From: Lactuca virosa
Lineage: Eukaryota; Streptophyta; Magnoliopsida; Asterales; Asteraceae
Assembly: GCA_928212115.1 (NCBI GenBank)
Contig: CAKMRJ010000001.1
Location: forward strand, 371,494,476-371,558,475
Length of the DNA stretch: 64,000 bases
Direction: 5' to 3'
Positions 1 to 11,229 of the stretch are shown piece by piece. Position 1 is the stretch's first letter; the number at the start of each line of letters is the position of its first letter. A program made the position numbers and the translations under genes. The notes under the pieces are model-generated. The model worked only from the letters and a program-made list of their open reading frames with translations. It made no database searches and had not been told where the DNA came from.

Positions 1-3000
1 AGTTCTTCAACCATATTGCCTCCTTTGACGCTTCGCTCGCTGTTATGTACTCTGATTCGCACGTTGAATCAGCTACGGTCTCCTGTTTGGAACTTTTCCA
101 AGTCACTGCTCCTCCATTTAGGGTAAAGACCCAGCCCGACTGTGAACGGTAGTTGTCCCTGTCGGTCTGAAAACTGGCGTCACTATACTCTCGCACTTTT
201 AAGTCATCACTCCCACCGAGGACTAGAAACCATTCCTTGGTCCTCCGAAGGTACTTAAGAATATTCTTGACTGCGGTCCAATGTGCTTTGCCAGGGTTCC
301 CTTGATATCTGCTGACCATGCTCAAAGCGAAGGCCACATCAGGGCGAGTACAAGTCATAGCATACATAATCGAGCCAACTGCGGAAGCGTATTGTACTTG
401 GCTCATCTCTGCTATCTCGACTTCGGTACTCGGACTTTGAGTCTTACTCAACTTGGCATTACTTTGGATTGGTAACTCCCCCTTCTTTGAATTCTCCATA
501 CTAAAACGTTTTAGTACCTTGTCCAAGTAAGTATTCTGACTAAGTCCTATTAGTCTCTTACTTCTGTTTCTCACTATCCTTATTCCCAAAATATAGGCAG
601 CCTCTCCGAGATCCTTCATAGCGAAGCACTTCCCGAGCCAGGACTTGACTTCCTGTAGCGTCGGGATGTCGTTTCCTATGAGTAGTATGTCATCGACATA
701 CAATACGAGGAAGCTTACTATACTCCCACTGGCTTTGACATATACACATGATTCATCTTCGTTTCGCAGAAAACCAAACTCTTTAACTTTCTCATCGAAA
801 CATAGATTCCATCTGCGAGATGCTTGCTTAAGTCCATAAATGGACTTCTCAAGCTTACACACTCTATTGGGATGCTTCGCATCGACAAAACCCTCTGGCT
901 GAGCCATGTAAACATCCTCAGCCAACTTCCCATTTAAGAAAGCGGTTTTGACATCCATTTGCCATATTTCATAGTCATGAAATGCAGCAATGGCTAGCAT
1001 CACCCTGATAGATTTTATCTTCGCAACTGGTGAGAAGGTTTCATCATAGTCAACTCCGGAGTTTGAGTGAAACCCTTCGCAACCAATCGCGCCTTATAGG
1101 TGTGTACATTCCCATCCATGTCGGTCTTCTTCTTGAAGATCCACTTGCACCCGACCGTCTTACGACCTGGCACATTGTCAACCAAATTCCAAACTTGGTT
1201 GTCATACATGGACTGAATCTCGCTGTCCATCGCCTCTTTCCACTTTGCAGACTCCGGGCCTGCCATGGCTTCCTTATAGCTGTTAGGTTCATCCAAATTT
1301 ATTAGTGTACTATCACTAATATACGTATCCCCTTCTGTAGTAATATGAAAACCATAAAACTGGGGTTGAACCCTAACTCTTTCGGAACGTCTAAGAGGTA
1401 ATGACTCGTCAATTGGTTCAACCGGAGTTTCCTCCTCGGGTTGAGCGCCAGTGTTAGAGGTTCCTTCATCGCTCGACTCTTGAATCTCTTCAAGATCGAT
1501 TTGCCTCCCACTGTCCTCTTGGCTTATGAGTTCTCGCTCTCGGAAAACCCCTCTCCTCGCAACGAAGACAACATTGTCACTCGGTCTATAGAAGAGATAT
1601 CCAAAGGATTTTTGTGGGTAGCCGATGAAAATACATCGCTCACTACGAGGTTCGAGCTTGTCGTGAGTCTCTCGTATTACGAAAGCCTCGCAACCCCAAA
1701 CCTTGATGTGTGCCAACGAGGGAGCTTTCCCTGTCCACATCTCGTGAGGTGTTTTGGCAACCTTCTTCGTAGGGACTAAGTTAAGGATATGGGCGGCAGT
1801 CTCTAAGGCATACCCCCAGAATGAGATAGGTAGTGAAGCACGACTCATCATGGAACGAACCATGTCTAGCAAGGTTCGATTACGCCTCTCAGCCACACCA
1901 TGCAACTGTGGTGTCCTAGGTGGCGTCAACTGCGAAACAATTCTGCATTCCATGAGGTAGTCGTGGAATTCAAGACTTAGGTATTCTTCACCTCGATCAG
2001 ATCGAAGCATCTTGATTTTCCTGCCCAACTGATTATCCACTTCTTGCTTGAACTCTTTGAACTTTTCAAAGGTTTCTGACTTATGCCTGATTAAGTAGAT
2101 ATAACCATATCTGCTATAATCATCGGTAAAAGTCACGTAGAAGCGGCATGCATCCTTTGTGGTGGATCTAAATGGTCCACATACATCTGTATGTATGAGG
2201 TCCAATAAACCCTCACTCCTCGCACAAGTGCCAGTGAAGGGTGACTTGGTCATCTTTCTAAGTAAACAAGATTCGCACACGTCATCGTCCCTAAGGTCGA
2301 ATGACTCCAACACTCCATCCTTTTGGAGTTGGGCTATGCGCTTCTTGTTGACATGTCCAAGACGACAATGCCACAAGCATGCTTTATCCAAATCATTGGA
2401 AGAATCAATACACAACACATCATTTCCTAGTTTGTCTACAACCATCACAGTTTCATATATTCCATTACAAGGCAATGCTTCAAAATATAAAACACTATTA
2501 ATATAAGCATTAATAGAACCCTTTTCATTATCAAATGAATATCTAAATCCTTGTCTATATAAACCATGAAATGAAATGATGTTTCTTGCCATATCTGGCG
2601 AATAGCAACAATTATTTAAATCTAAACCTAATCCATTACTAAGCACTAAGGAATATACTCCAATCTTGGTGACAGGCGACGATTTTCTGTTTCCCATGAT
2701 CAGGTTTATCCTTCCATGCTCCACATCCCTATTTCTTCTTAGTCCCTGCAAATCAGAACATATGTGAAAACCACATCCTGTATCAAGAACCCAAGAAATA
2801 GCATGCGATGAATCATTAGATTTAATAGTGTAAATACCTGCGAAGGACGGCTTGATCTTCCCATCCTTGATAGCTTGCAGATATTCTGGGCAGCTTCTTT
2901 TCCAATGCCCTATCTTGTGGCAGTGATGGCACTCTGCCTCCTTTGGGTTTGAGTTGGGTTTAGCAGAACCAACTTTGGTTCCACTAGAAGAGGTTCCATC

Positions 3001-3747
3001 TTGGGACTTTCCCTTGTGGTGGCTCTTTGAGGGAGCCTTCCTCTTCTTACCCTTCCCTTGCCCTATTGCCAAGACTGGGGCAGCAGCGGGAGTTGGAGTT
3101 GATGCAACAGACTTATCTTTGAGATTGCTCTCAGCAGTCCTTAGCAAGCCTTGAAGCTTGCTCAAAGTGACCTCTTCCTTATTCATGTGGTAGGTCATGC
3201 GGAACTGGCTATAGCAGGGAGGCAAGGAATGAAGGATGATGTCAATTGCCAGCTCTTCATCAAAGTTCACATTCAACTTTAGCAGGCGATCGACATATCT
3301 CTGCATCTTTTGCAGATGAGCAGTAAGGGACTCTCCATTACCCATTTTGGTAGTGATCATCGAAGTGATGATCTCGTACCTTTCTTGCCTAGCGCTTTGG
3401 TGGTAACGGTCCAGCAGATCCTGATGCATCTCATAGGGGTACATGTCCTCATAGGACTTCTGGAGTTCTGCAGTCATAGTCGCTAGCATGATGCAATGGA
3501 CTTTCGTGGCATCACGCTCATGGGCCTCAAAGGCCGCGATCTCTTCAGCAGTAGCAGTGTTGAGGTTGATCTCCTTCAGCTTCTCATCAAGGACATACTC
3601 TTTGTCCTCGTAACGAGTGACCATTCCAATGTTGCGGATCCAATCATTGAAATTGGATCCGTCAAAGATCACTCTCCCACACAAGTTCATGAGTGAGAAT
3701 GAGCCAGAGGAAGTAGAACCAGAAGCGTTGTTGTTGACGTTCGACAT
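1..3747 (-). pseudogene. E0 gag-pol polyprotein (copia), one frameshift, 3' end off window
   Basis: The first 910 codons (3747-1015) are open. They hold gag (about residues 1-250), a CCHC knuckle (C273, C276, H281, C286), the protease DTG triad (322-324), integrase zinc residues H460, H465, C491 and C494, integrase catalytic D521, D584 and E620, and the start of reverse transcriptase (from about 845). The frame slips by one base near 1057, inside a G run just after the KGFTQTP motif. Reverse transcriptase and RNase H then continue in another minus frame to base 1, including YVDD (about 690) and the RNase H segment ending IWLKN at the edge. Apart from that slip the gene looks young. Synthesis of the polymerase half from this copy would need frameshifting or is lost. 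Confidence 0.92.
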
Positions 3748-4538
3748 CTGAAAAGGAAAAAGAACAAAGTTTGATTAGAATTGAATCCCCAATTAAACAC
3801 CCAAATGAGAAATTAGGGCTAGGATCCAACAACATTATTTACAAATTAGAAAAGGGATGCCGTAATCTAACAAGTAAATAATTTGAAGGTAAGTGAATGA
3901 CGATTCACTAATTCTCCACCATGAAAAACAAAAAAAAGAGATTAAGTTTTAAATGTATTGAAAACTCCTAGATCTTTTGAGATTCATTGAACTTTTCAAT
4001 GGCATGTTTAAATCTCGATATGCCCCTCTAGTTTGTGACTGGGATGCCGAGGATCACAAAGCGGGTGTGAATAACCATGCAAATGTACATGGTGCCCTCA
4101 TTGTTACAGTCACCTATTCGATGTGCCGGTTAACCACACACGCTCCATCGAACTATGACAAACAATGAGTCACCCTTTGCCACCTTTGCTTAGAACCCAA
4201 TTAGTGTGCCGGTTAACCACACACGCTCCACTAACGTCTTAGCAAGGGTACAAAGTGTAATATCATGGAATTGCATCAATTCACTTTTGCCTAAAGTAAC
4301 TAAGAATGGGAATTTTGTTAAAAACATTTAGTTACTTTATATAGATTCATTATACTTTTAATGAGGAAAGGTTTGCCCTATCCTACCCGTTCGGCTAACG
4401 ACCCTCCACCAATCAAGGAAGCGGTGGGTGAGAGTGGACACCCATTAAACGGCCATTTTATAGGCCATAACCTTATACCTCCCTTATAGATCGGCTTCGT
4501 GAATGAGGCCTACTAACGGTAAGACTAGCATTTAAGTT

Positions 4539-4542
<4 letters not shown>

Positions 4543-4601
<59 letters not shown>
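4543..4601. repeat. (AT)n microsatellite
   Basis: An uninterrupted AT dinucleotide run of about 59 bp in the E0 leader. Confidence 0.97.
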
Positions 4602-4604
<3 letters not shown>

Positions 4605-5033
4605 CTTATAATATTATAAAGTATAAGGTTGAATTTTAAACTTGAAAAAATTCTAGGGTTTGAAATTTAAATAGTTCAAATTAAACATTTTAATCATAAA
4701 ATTTAAATTTCAAAACTTGAGGACAAGTTTTGAACTTTTCAAAACACAAAGGATCAAATAGCAAATAATTTAAATTAAACAATTAATTTAATGATTATCT
4801 AAATTTGACCTAATCAAGATTATTTACAAGATAATTCACCAAATAAATTCAAATAATCAAATATTATCAAATAAGGAATTTATTATTCAAACAATTGGTA
4901 ATTATCTTTTGTTTTGTTAAGGATATTCACAAAACAGTAATAAAATTCGGATTTTATTAGTCTAAAACGATTTAGGTAAGTATCCTTAAGCAAAACAGCA
5001 AGAAATCCCGAAAATCTCTCTGTCTGACAGTTA

Positions 5034-5088
5034 AACTCGTCGAGTCCACATTGGAACTCGTCGAGTTCCTCATGGAACTCGTCGAGTT
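5034..5088. repeat. Palindrome array in E0 leader, 21-bp period
   Basis: Three copies of the near-palindrome aactcgtcgagt(t) start at 5034, 5055 and 5076, exactly 21 bp apart. The same motif fills LTRs of gypsy elements elsewhere in the window. Confidence 0.95.
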
Positions 5089-5166
5089 CATCAGACAGTT
5101 AGCCAAAAAAATCGATTTTCAAGCATTAATGAATAAACAAGGCATCAATACAATAGAAACCAAACA

Positions 5167-5180
5167 TAGCTCTGATACCA
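5167..5180 (-). other. E0 primer-binding site (tRNA-iMet)
   Basis: On the minus strand TGGTATCAGAGCTA begins one base after the LTR end. It complements the 3' end of plant initiator methionine tRNA. Confidence 0.93.
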
Positions 5181-5181
5181 C

Positions 5182-5962
5182 TGATGGGTTTGAGCCAAAA
5201 GAACATCCTATGTGGTCATGCAAACCCTAATGCTTGGATCTAGGTTTCTCTAATTATACATGCTTTCATCCAAGACTTTCAAACACTAGATCTAATAAGA
5301 GTAATTCGAAATTATAAGAAACAAATCAGATCTAGATCATTACCTCTTGTTGCTTGCTTGATTCTTCTTGTCTTTGAAGCTTAGAGTCACAAGTGTCACT
5401 CCTCTAATGGCTTACAAACACCAATAGCAAAAGAATGATCTTGGAGAGAGGTTGGAGGCTTCTTGAAATCGGCTCTATTACTCTTAGGAATAGGGTAGCC
5501 TATTTCTGTAGCCTAGGGGTCCTATTTATACTAGAGCTGCTAGGGTTTCACTCAAAAACCCTAATGGACTGCTTAGGCCTTAAGCTATCCAAGGAAGCTT
5601 CTGGAATAAAGCCTTAGGGCCGAAATTAAGGATGGACACATCCTAATTTCGTCCATGCCTAGTCCAAGAGGCTCCTCAGCCCAATACTCAACTATCACAT
5701 ATTTGACAGTTTAAGTCCCTAATATTAAATTAATGTCTTTTAGCCACAGAATTAATTTCTTAATTAATTCTTGTCTAATATTAACTTAATTATATGATTT
5801 CTCCATTAATACATTATTCATATATTAATAAATAATAATAACCTCTCTTTCTTAATAAATCATCCTATCATGTTGCTTTGGTGAAGGCAACCCAAAACGA
5901 CCATGCACAACCGGGTCAAGTACTTACCAAATATAGTTACGGGCTTAGACACTAATCCAACA
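5182..5962 (-). repeat. E0 5' LTR (781 bp)
   Basis: Minus-strand start TGTTGGATTAGTG at 5962 and end CCATCA at 5182, giving TG...CA termini next to the primer site. A TATA-type box (TATAAATA, minus) lies at 5530-5523. The partner LTR is outside the window. Confidence 0.88.
5523..5530 (-). promoter_or_regulatory. Putative TATA box in E0 LTR
   Basis: TATAAATA on the minus strand, about 430 bp into the LTR. It is the expected polymerase II promoter position, but is inferred from sequence only. Confidence 0.55.
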
Positions 5963-6482
5963 AAAACTCCGTTAGGAATTCACAACTCCTTCATCTTACG
6001 TCCGTTTTCTTCTGTCTTTTTACCGATGGACTACTATCGACGAGATCTTCGATTCTCGTTTAGATTGTTTTGGCTAGAAACCACTCGATCTCATATTCGA
6101 ACTTTAGGTTGCATACTGCTAAGTTGGAACTTCGAAAAATCATAACTTCCTCATACGAAGTCAGATTTAGACGTTCTTTTTATGTACGCTCTCGGTTTAA
6201 CGTATTCTACGACTTTCGTTTAGATCACTAAGGCTAAATATCGCTCTATCGTAAATTCACTATTTACGTCACACAGTGTCGTACCGGTTCTGTCGCGAAA
6301 CTTCGACAGGTCATAACTTCTTCGTTATATCTCGGATTTCAGCGTTCATTATATGTACGGAAACCATGTGACATATACTACAACTTGGTTAAGATTATTT
6401 ATTCTAAACACTCTTCTATCAAAAGTCATTTTTTGACGCTTATCGTCTCTAAATTGACTAGCCCGGATCTGCGGGCGTTACA
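5963..6482 (-). repeat. E1 3' LTR, first 520 bp
   Basis: Matches 10711-11229 nearly base for base; one visible difference is an extra T in a T run. It begins TGTAACGCCCG on the minus strand at 6482 next to a polypurine tract and is cut at 5963 by E0. Confidence 0.95.
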
Positions 6483-6496
6483 ATTATCTCCCCCTT
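6483..6496 (-). other. E1 polypurine tract
   Basis: AAGGGGGAGATAAT (minus strand) lies directly against the 3' LTR start. This is the normal plus-strand primer position in LTR elements. Confidence 0.85.
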
Positions 6497-7427
6497 AGGA
6501 TGATTACGTCCCGGAATCATCAACAAAACATGGCTTTTATAATGACTCCAAATGGTATCCCTTCATCCTAGGTAAATCGTAACTTCTATGTTCCTTCGAA
6601 TCAATATCTAAGTCTTGAACTTCTTGACTGCAGGCGATGCTCAATCTTGCATCTGCTCTTCGTACTATGTTGGACTTTCAATCGTAACCTTCAAGTTACA
6701 AAATAAATCCTTATTGAGGACTCCTTCTTCTTCTTAGAATAAGTACTTTCCTTCATTTATTGTAACATACCGATGGGTCATGTTCTAATGGCCTTTCATC
6801 GTATGATGCAACGCTTAGACTTAAGTCTCTTAGAGTCAAATTCCAGAATGGAATATACCTTCCTTCATATTCTAATGTGATATAATCACATTTCAGCTTG
6901 TAGCATTTCTAGCTACTAACTTCTTTAACAACGAGCGCGATACCATTGATTGCTTTGATTTCAATCTTCTGGTTCAAGTCAGGTGCTACATCGAACTCGG
7001 TTCTCTGAACCATGTAACAAACTCATCGTAGTCAGACTCAATTTGATATGACCACTAGGGTCCGAATAATAAACATCTGCTTAGTCATTACCGAAACAAT
7101 GGTGATGACATACATGAACAAAACGGAATCAACTACTAGCTTCTTGGTAACCTTGTGACTTTCCCTGATCCAAGTGCGAGTCATGTGCTTCCGGTAGTAT
7201 AGGCCTCTACTACCATTCACACCTACTCATACTCATCCCAAGTATTGTCTCGCAGTCAAACCAAGTCACCATACAAGAAAATCACACAATCATCCAACAC
7301 ATCAGATAACAAAACTAGGGTCTATATTATTTCTTGAAACGATTACACAGAGGTTCAAGTTCACCCTATACTATGCCTCTAATAGGCTACACTTCCTAAT
7401 ACTAGCTATATCCTTGATATGAAGTCT
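6497..7427 (-). other. E1 region between gag and polypurine tract, no domains
   Basis: About 930 bp where pol would normally lie. Only short ORFs occur on either strand (for example 60 codons at 7038-7220, minus) and none shows a retroelement motif. It reads as residual non-coding internal sequence. Confidence 0.6.
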
Positions 7428-8654
7428 TCATCCTTGATTCCTCGCATTGTCATCTGCTTCGTCAAGGATCATTTGAAATGCTCTTGCCTTTGGCTTTGGC
7501 AGCATATTTGGCTTTGTAACCTCTTACCTTCTTGGGCAGCTTTGCTTGAAGTGTCCTTATTCACCACACTTAAAGCAGGCTTCTCTTTTGTTTGTGCATT
7601 CGCTGGCGTAATGACCAGTCTTCCCGCATTTGAAGCAGGTCATTTCTTTAGAGCATCTCCCAACGTGCTTCCTTTTGCACTTATCACACCATTGTGCTTC
7701 TTCTTCGAACTTCTTCGAACCAGACTTCGAAAATTTTCTCTTTTCATCGGACCCTAAGGATCCTTCAAATTTTCTTTTCTCGCCAACTTCAACCTTGTTG
7801 GCGGCTCTTCCCTTGATCATATCTTCAACAAACTTGGCAGCCCAGCTAGCTGCCTCTAGAGTAAGTGCCTGACGCACTGGCACTGCATACTCCCATGGAA
7901 GTCCCTTTGCGTACCTGTCGATTTTTGTCAACTCGTATGGGACAATACGCAAAGCAAACTCCATTTTATCTGTGAAGTTATTGGTGTATTCATCAATGGA
8001 CATGTTGTTTTTCTTCAATGTCAGAAATTTGTTCTCTAACTCTAGCAGATTTTGGGCCGAGCAGAACTTGCGCTTGAATTGCATAAAGAACTCTGCCCAA
8101 GTCAGTTGCAGTGGCTCATTAGGGCTTAGGGTCTTCCCCAGAGTGTTCCACCAACGAACAGCGCCACCCCTGAACTAACGTACTGCGAACGTGGTCTGCA
8201 ACTTGCCTCTGCAACCACACGTCATGAAGGCTAGCTCCATCTCCGAGATCCAATCCATGACTCCGATCGAATCTTCCTTTCCGGTGAAGGTCGATGGTTT
8301 GCAAGTCAGAAAATCTTTGTACTTGCATCCGAGTCCATTATTTCCCCCATCTTGGTTATTTTGTCTAACTATCGGTGGGTTGGCTTGACCAACAATTCCA
8401 CTGAAGTTTCCTCCTTCCGACTGCCCTTCACTCAATTTGGGTTGTACAATCGGCATTGAAAGTTCTTCACGATTCTGCTGAAGCAAACGTCTAGTTTCTT
8501 CCATTTGACGATCCAACATCGTCTGAATCATCATTTGCACTCCGGTCATTGTCATTGGCTCAGGTGCTTCTGCTACAACAGGTGCTTGCTCAATTACTTG
8601 TGGTTGATTCCTGTTTTCGTTAGCGTTTCCAACTCCACTTCTAGTTCTTTCCAT
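7428..8654 (-). pseudogene. E1 gag, broken by three stop codons
   Basis: Gag begins MERTRSG at 8654; in-frame upstream ATGs are also possible. One frame runs to 7428 but is interrupted by TAG at about 8175, TAA at 7557 and another TAA a few codons later. A retrotransposon gag core lies around 8320-7900, followed by a basic stretch and two CCHC knuckles: CFKCGKTGHYASEC, and a second that begins CFKCGE and is itself split by the 7557 stop. The family's role is capsid formation and RNA packaging. This copy cannot make a full product. No pol follows. Confidence 0.88.
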
Positions 8655-9010
8655 TCTTGATCTATACACCGAACAAGGTGAATTTAGATCCTCATTCATG
8701 ATAGATATTTCAATTATCCAAATCACTCCGAAACGTTTACATGCTAGATATAATATCATAGTCATATGCTTAGAATCCTAAACACATACGGTTTCCAGAT
8801 CCGGTTGGTAACAAACCATAGATCCGAAAAAATAATGGCATATATGGCAAACATATAGCATGTAGCACATAAAAGCATTTTTAGGCATCTTTCCTAAAAT
8901 AAACTAGTGCTCGTGTCTAAAATTTAACAGACACTTATCTCACAATCTTCACTTAGCATTCTAAGTTTAAGTCTAGAAATCCTACAAATTCCTAGTTTGC
9001 TTAAACTAAT
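8655..9010 (-). other. E1 leader
   Basis: About 350 bp between the primer site and gag. Only an in-frame upstream extension of the gag ORF is visible. Confidence 0.6.
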
Positions 9011-9022
9011 GCTCGGATACCA
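9011..9022 (-). other. E1 primer-binding site (Met-tRNA-like, one mismatch)
   Basis: TGGTATCCGAGC on the minus strand, two bases from the LTR end. It differs at one position from the usual initiator-Met site. Confidence 0.8.
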
Positions 9023-9426
9023 ACTGTGACATCCCCAATTTCACGGCCAGAAAAGACCGATTTCGTTTATGCCTTTTTAAAATAAAATCAGAGTAATCCT
9101 TTGATTAAAAGAGTTGCGGAATTTGTTCCCGGAAAACATGATAAATACATTATCCAATCATCTCCGAAGAGATGTATTTTATTCGTTTTAAAACATTTGG
9201 GATATCCTGGTCAATACAGACACATAAGCATAAACCAAACTTACATTCATCTACACTAATGATATACATCTCTTTAATCTCTCAGTGTAATGTGTCTTTG
9301 TATCGATACATGTGATACAAAAATATTGAGTGAGTCAGGTTTGGAAAACCTAGTGAGTACATAGGGATTTCAATCTCACAATGTTATAACATATATATAA
9401 TTTAGAATTCACACAATATAGAATTT

Positions 9427-9527
<101 letters not shown>

Positions 9528-9684
9528 AACCAACTCTTACCCCACTCCGTCAATCCTCTCAATGAGACTATCCATACCCTTGGACCTTAAATTTTAACTC
9601 TTACTCCCGGATCTAATCTATATTCTCGAGTCCATGATTGTGCCCATTCCATACTCCTGGATAAGGGACAATTGGTCTATTTCT

Positions 9685-9880
9685 AAATCCATACTCCCGG
9701 AATAATGACAGATTCTATGTCCTGTCCATACTCTCGGACTAAGGACAACTGACTATGTCTTAATCCATGCTCCCGGATTAATAACAACTGACTAAGTCTT
9801 TATCCATACACCCGGATTAATGACAACTAACTAAGTCCAATCCATACTCTCGGACTAGGGACGAATAACTATGTTTAATC
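9685..9880. repeat. 39-bp minisatellite in E1 LTR
   Basis: Units beginning tccata/tccatg start at 9725, 9764, 9803 and 9841, with at least one degenerate unit to the left. Each carries a (c/t)cgga core and gacaact. Confidence 0.85.
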
Positions 9881-10388
9881 CATGCTTCCAGATCAATGAC
9901 ATATTTTTAAAGTTCTATTCTCCGTATGTATCTCACTCGTACTCATAAAGAGATACTACCCCATAACCATCATAAACAATCAGGTATGTTCTTTAACACT
10001 TAATTCAGACATCATCAAATAACTCACACAATACATATATTTAATACATTCAAACAATACTTGTATTAAAATCATTTTTATGAAAGGGACTATGCACTCA
10101 CTTGATAAGACGATGATCGGACAGCACTATGGCTCTTAAAGTGATATTCTTCGATGAAACCGGGATGTTTTCTCCAAAAACCGGGCTTCTCGCGGGCAGA
10201 GCTTCGACTCGAAAACTCTTTTTCTCGGGATCTTCGGAGCTTCGGGACTCTCTTCGGGTCTCGGGATGATATCGGGACTTCGGGGGGCCAAAAGTAGGCT
10301 TAATGATGAGAAAAGTAGGAGAGAGGTTGATAAATTAGCAACCAAAATCGGCTGCCTTCGATTTCTATTTATAGGGCCATTTTCTGGA

Positions 10389-10524
10389 TTCACGTCGTAA
10401 ATCTCAAATATTCACGTCGTGATTTCAGTCGTCATCAGGTGCGTCATCGCAACTTGGGTTGGTCAGGCTCCAGAATACGTTATTACTGAGTTCACGTCGT
10501 GAACACTGTGTTCACGTCGTGAAC
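10389..10524. repeat. Palindrome array TTCACGTCGTGAA in E1 LTR
   Basis: Copies start at 10389, 10411, 10491 and 10511: two pairs with spacings 22 and 20 bp and 102 bp between pairs. They lie immediately upstream of the LTR TATA box on the minus strand. Confidence 0.92.
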
Positions 10525-11229
10525 TCTGACACAGTGTCGGGGTTCGTGTCCCGAACTTCAGAAATTCATATCTTTCGCATACGAGCTCCGTTTTCGACGT
10601 TCTTTATATCCACGCGTAGGTGAGATTATGGTCTACAACTCTCGTTTAGACTCCGTTGGCTAATTTTGATTTTAACTTTTATTATATTATTTTTTGTAGG
10701 CCGGGACAGGAAAACTCCGTTAGGAATTCACAACTCCTTCATCTGACGTCCGTTTTCGTCTGTCTTTTTACCGATGGACTACTATCGACGAGATCTTCGA
10801 TTCTCGTTTAGATTGTTTTGGCTAGAAACCACTCGATCTCATATTCGAACTTTGGGTTGCATACTGCTAAGTTGGAACTTCGAAAAATAATAACTTCCTC
10901 ATACGAAGTCAGATTTAGACGTTCTTTTTATGTACACTCTCGGTTTAACGTATTCTACGACTTTCGTTTAGATCACTAAGGCTAAATATCGCTCTATCGT
11001 AAATTCACTCTTTACGTCACACAGTGTCGTACCGGTTCTGTCGCGAAACTTCGACAGGTCATAACTTCTTCGTTATATCTCGGATTTCAGCGTTCTTTAT
11101 ATGTACGAAAACCTTGTGACATATACTACAACTTGGTTAAGATTATTTATTCTAAACACTCTTCTAGCAAAAGTCATTTTTGACGCTTATCGTCTCTAAA
11201 TTGACTAGCCCGGATCTGCGGGCGTTACA

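Larger units (their letters stand above)
3748..5166 (-). other. E0 leader (untranslated) with AT microsatellite
   Basis: About 1.4 kb between primer site and gag start, with no convincing ORF. It contains a direct repeat of a segment starting gtgccggttaacc (about 4122 and 4206), a long AT dinucleotide run (4543-4601), AT-rich sequence, and three copies of aactcgtcgagt (5034-5088). A long leader is usual in plant copia elements. Confidence 0.75.
1..5962 (-). mobile_element. E0: Ty1/copia retrotransposon, 5' part (5' LTR to RNase H)
   Basis: An LTR element read on the minus strand. In element order it has a 5' LTR (5962-5182), an initiator-Met primer site (5180-5167), a long leader, a gag-pol gene starting at 3747, and the end of RNase H at the window edge. 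Domain order (gag, protease, integrase, reverse transcriptase, RNase H) is the copia order. The 3' LTR lies outside the window. It sits inside the 3' LTR of gypsy E1: E1 LTR sequence resumes exactly at 5963 with aaaac, the expected 5-bp target duplication, whose partner would be beyond the left edge. The coding frame has a single visible break. Confidence 0.93.

Noticed and set aside
1030..3154. Several plus-strand ORFs of 60-115 codons over the E0 gag-pol gene
   Set aside because: Antisense shadows of a clear minus-strand polyprotein. Same verdict for plus-strand ORFs over E2, E4, E6 and E7.
5167..5180. tRNA-Met-like strings (also at 16267, 30434, 40650, 63338)
   Set aside because: Only 12-14 bases complementary to the tRNA 3' end, always beside an LTR: primer-binding sites, not tRNA genes.
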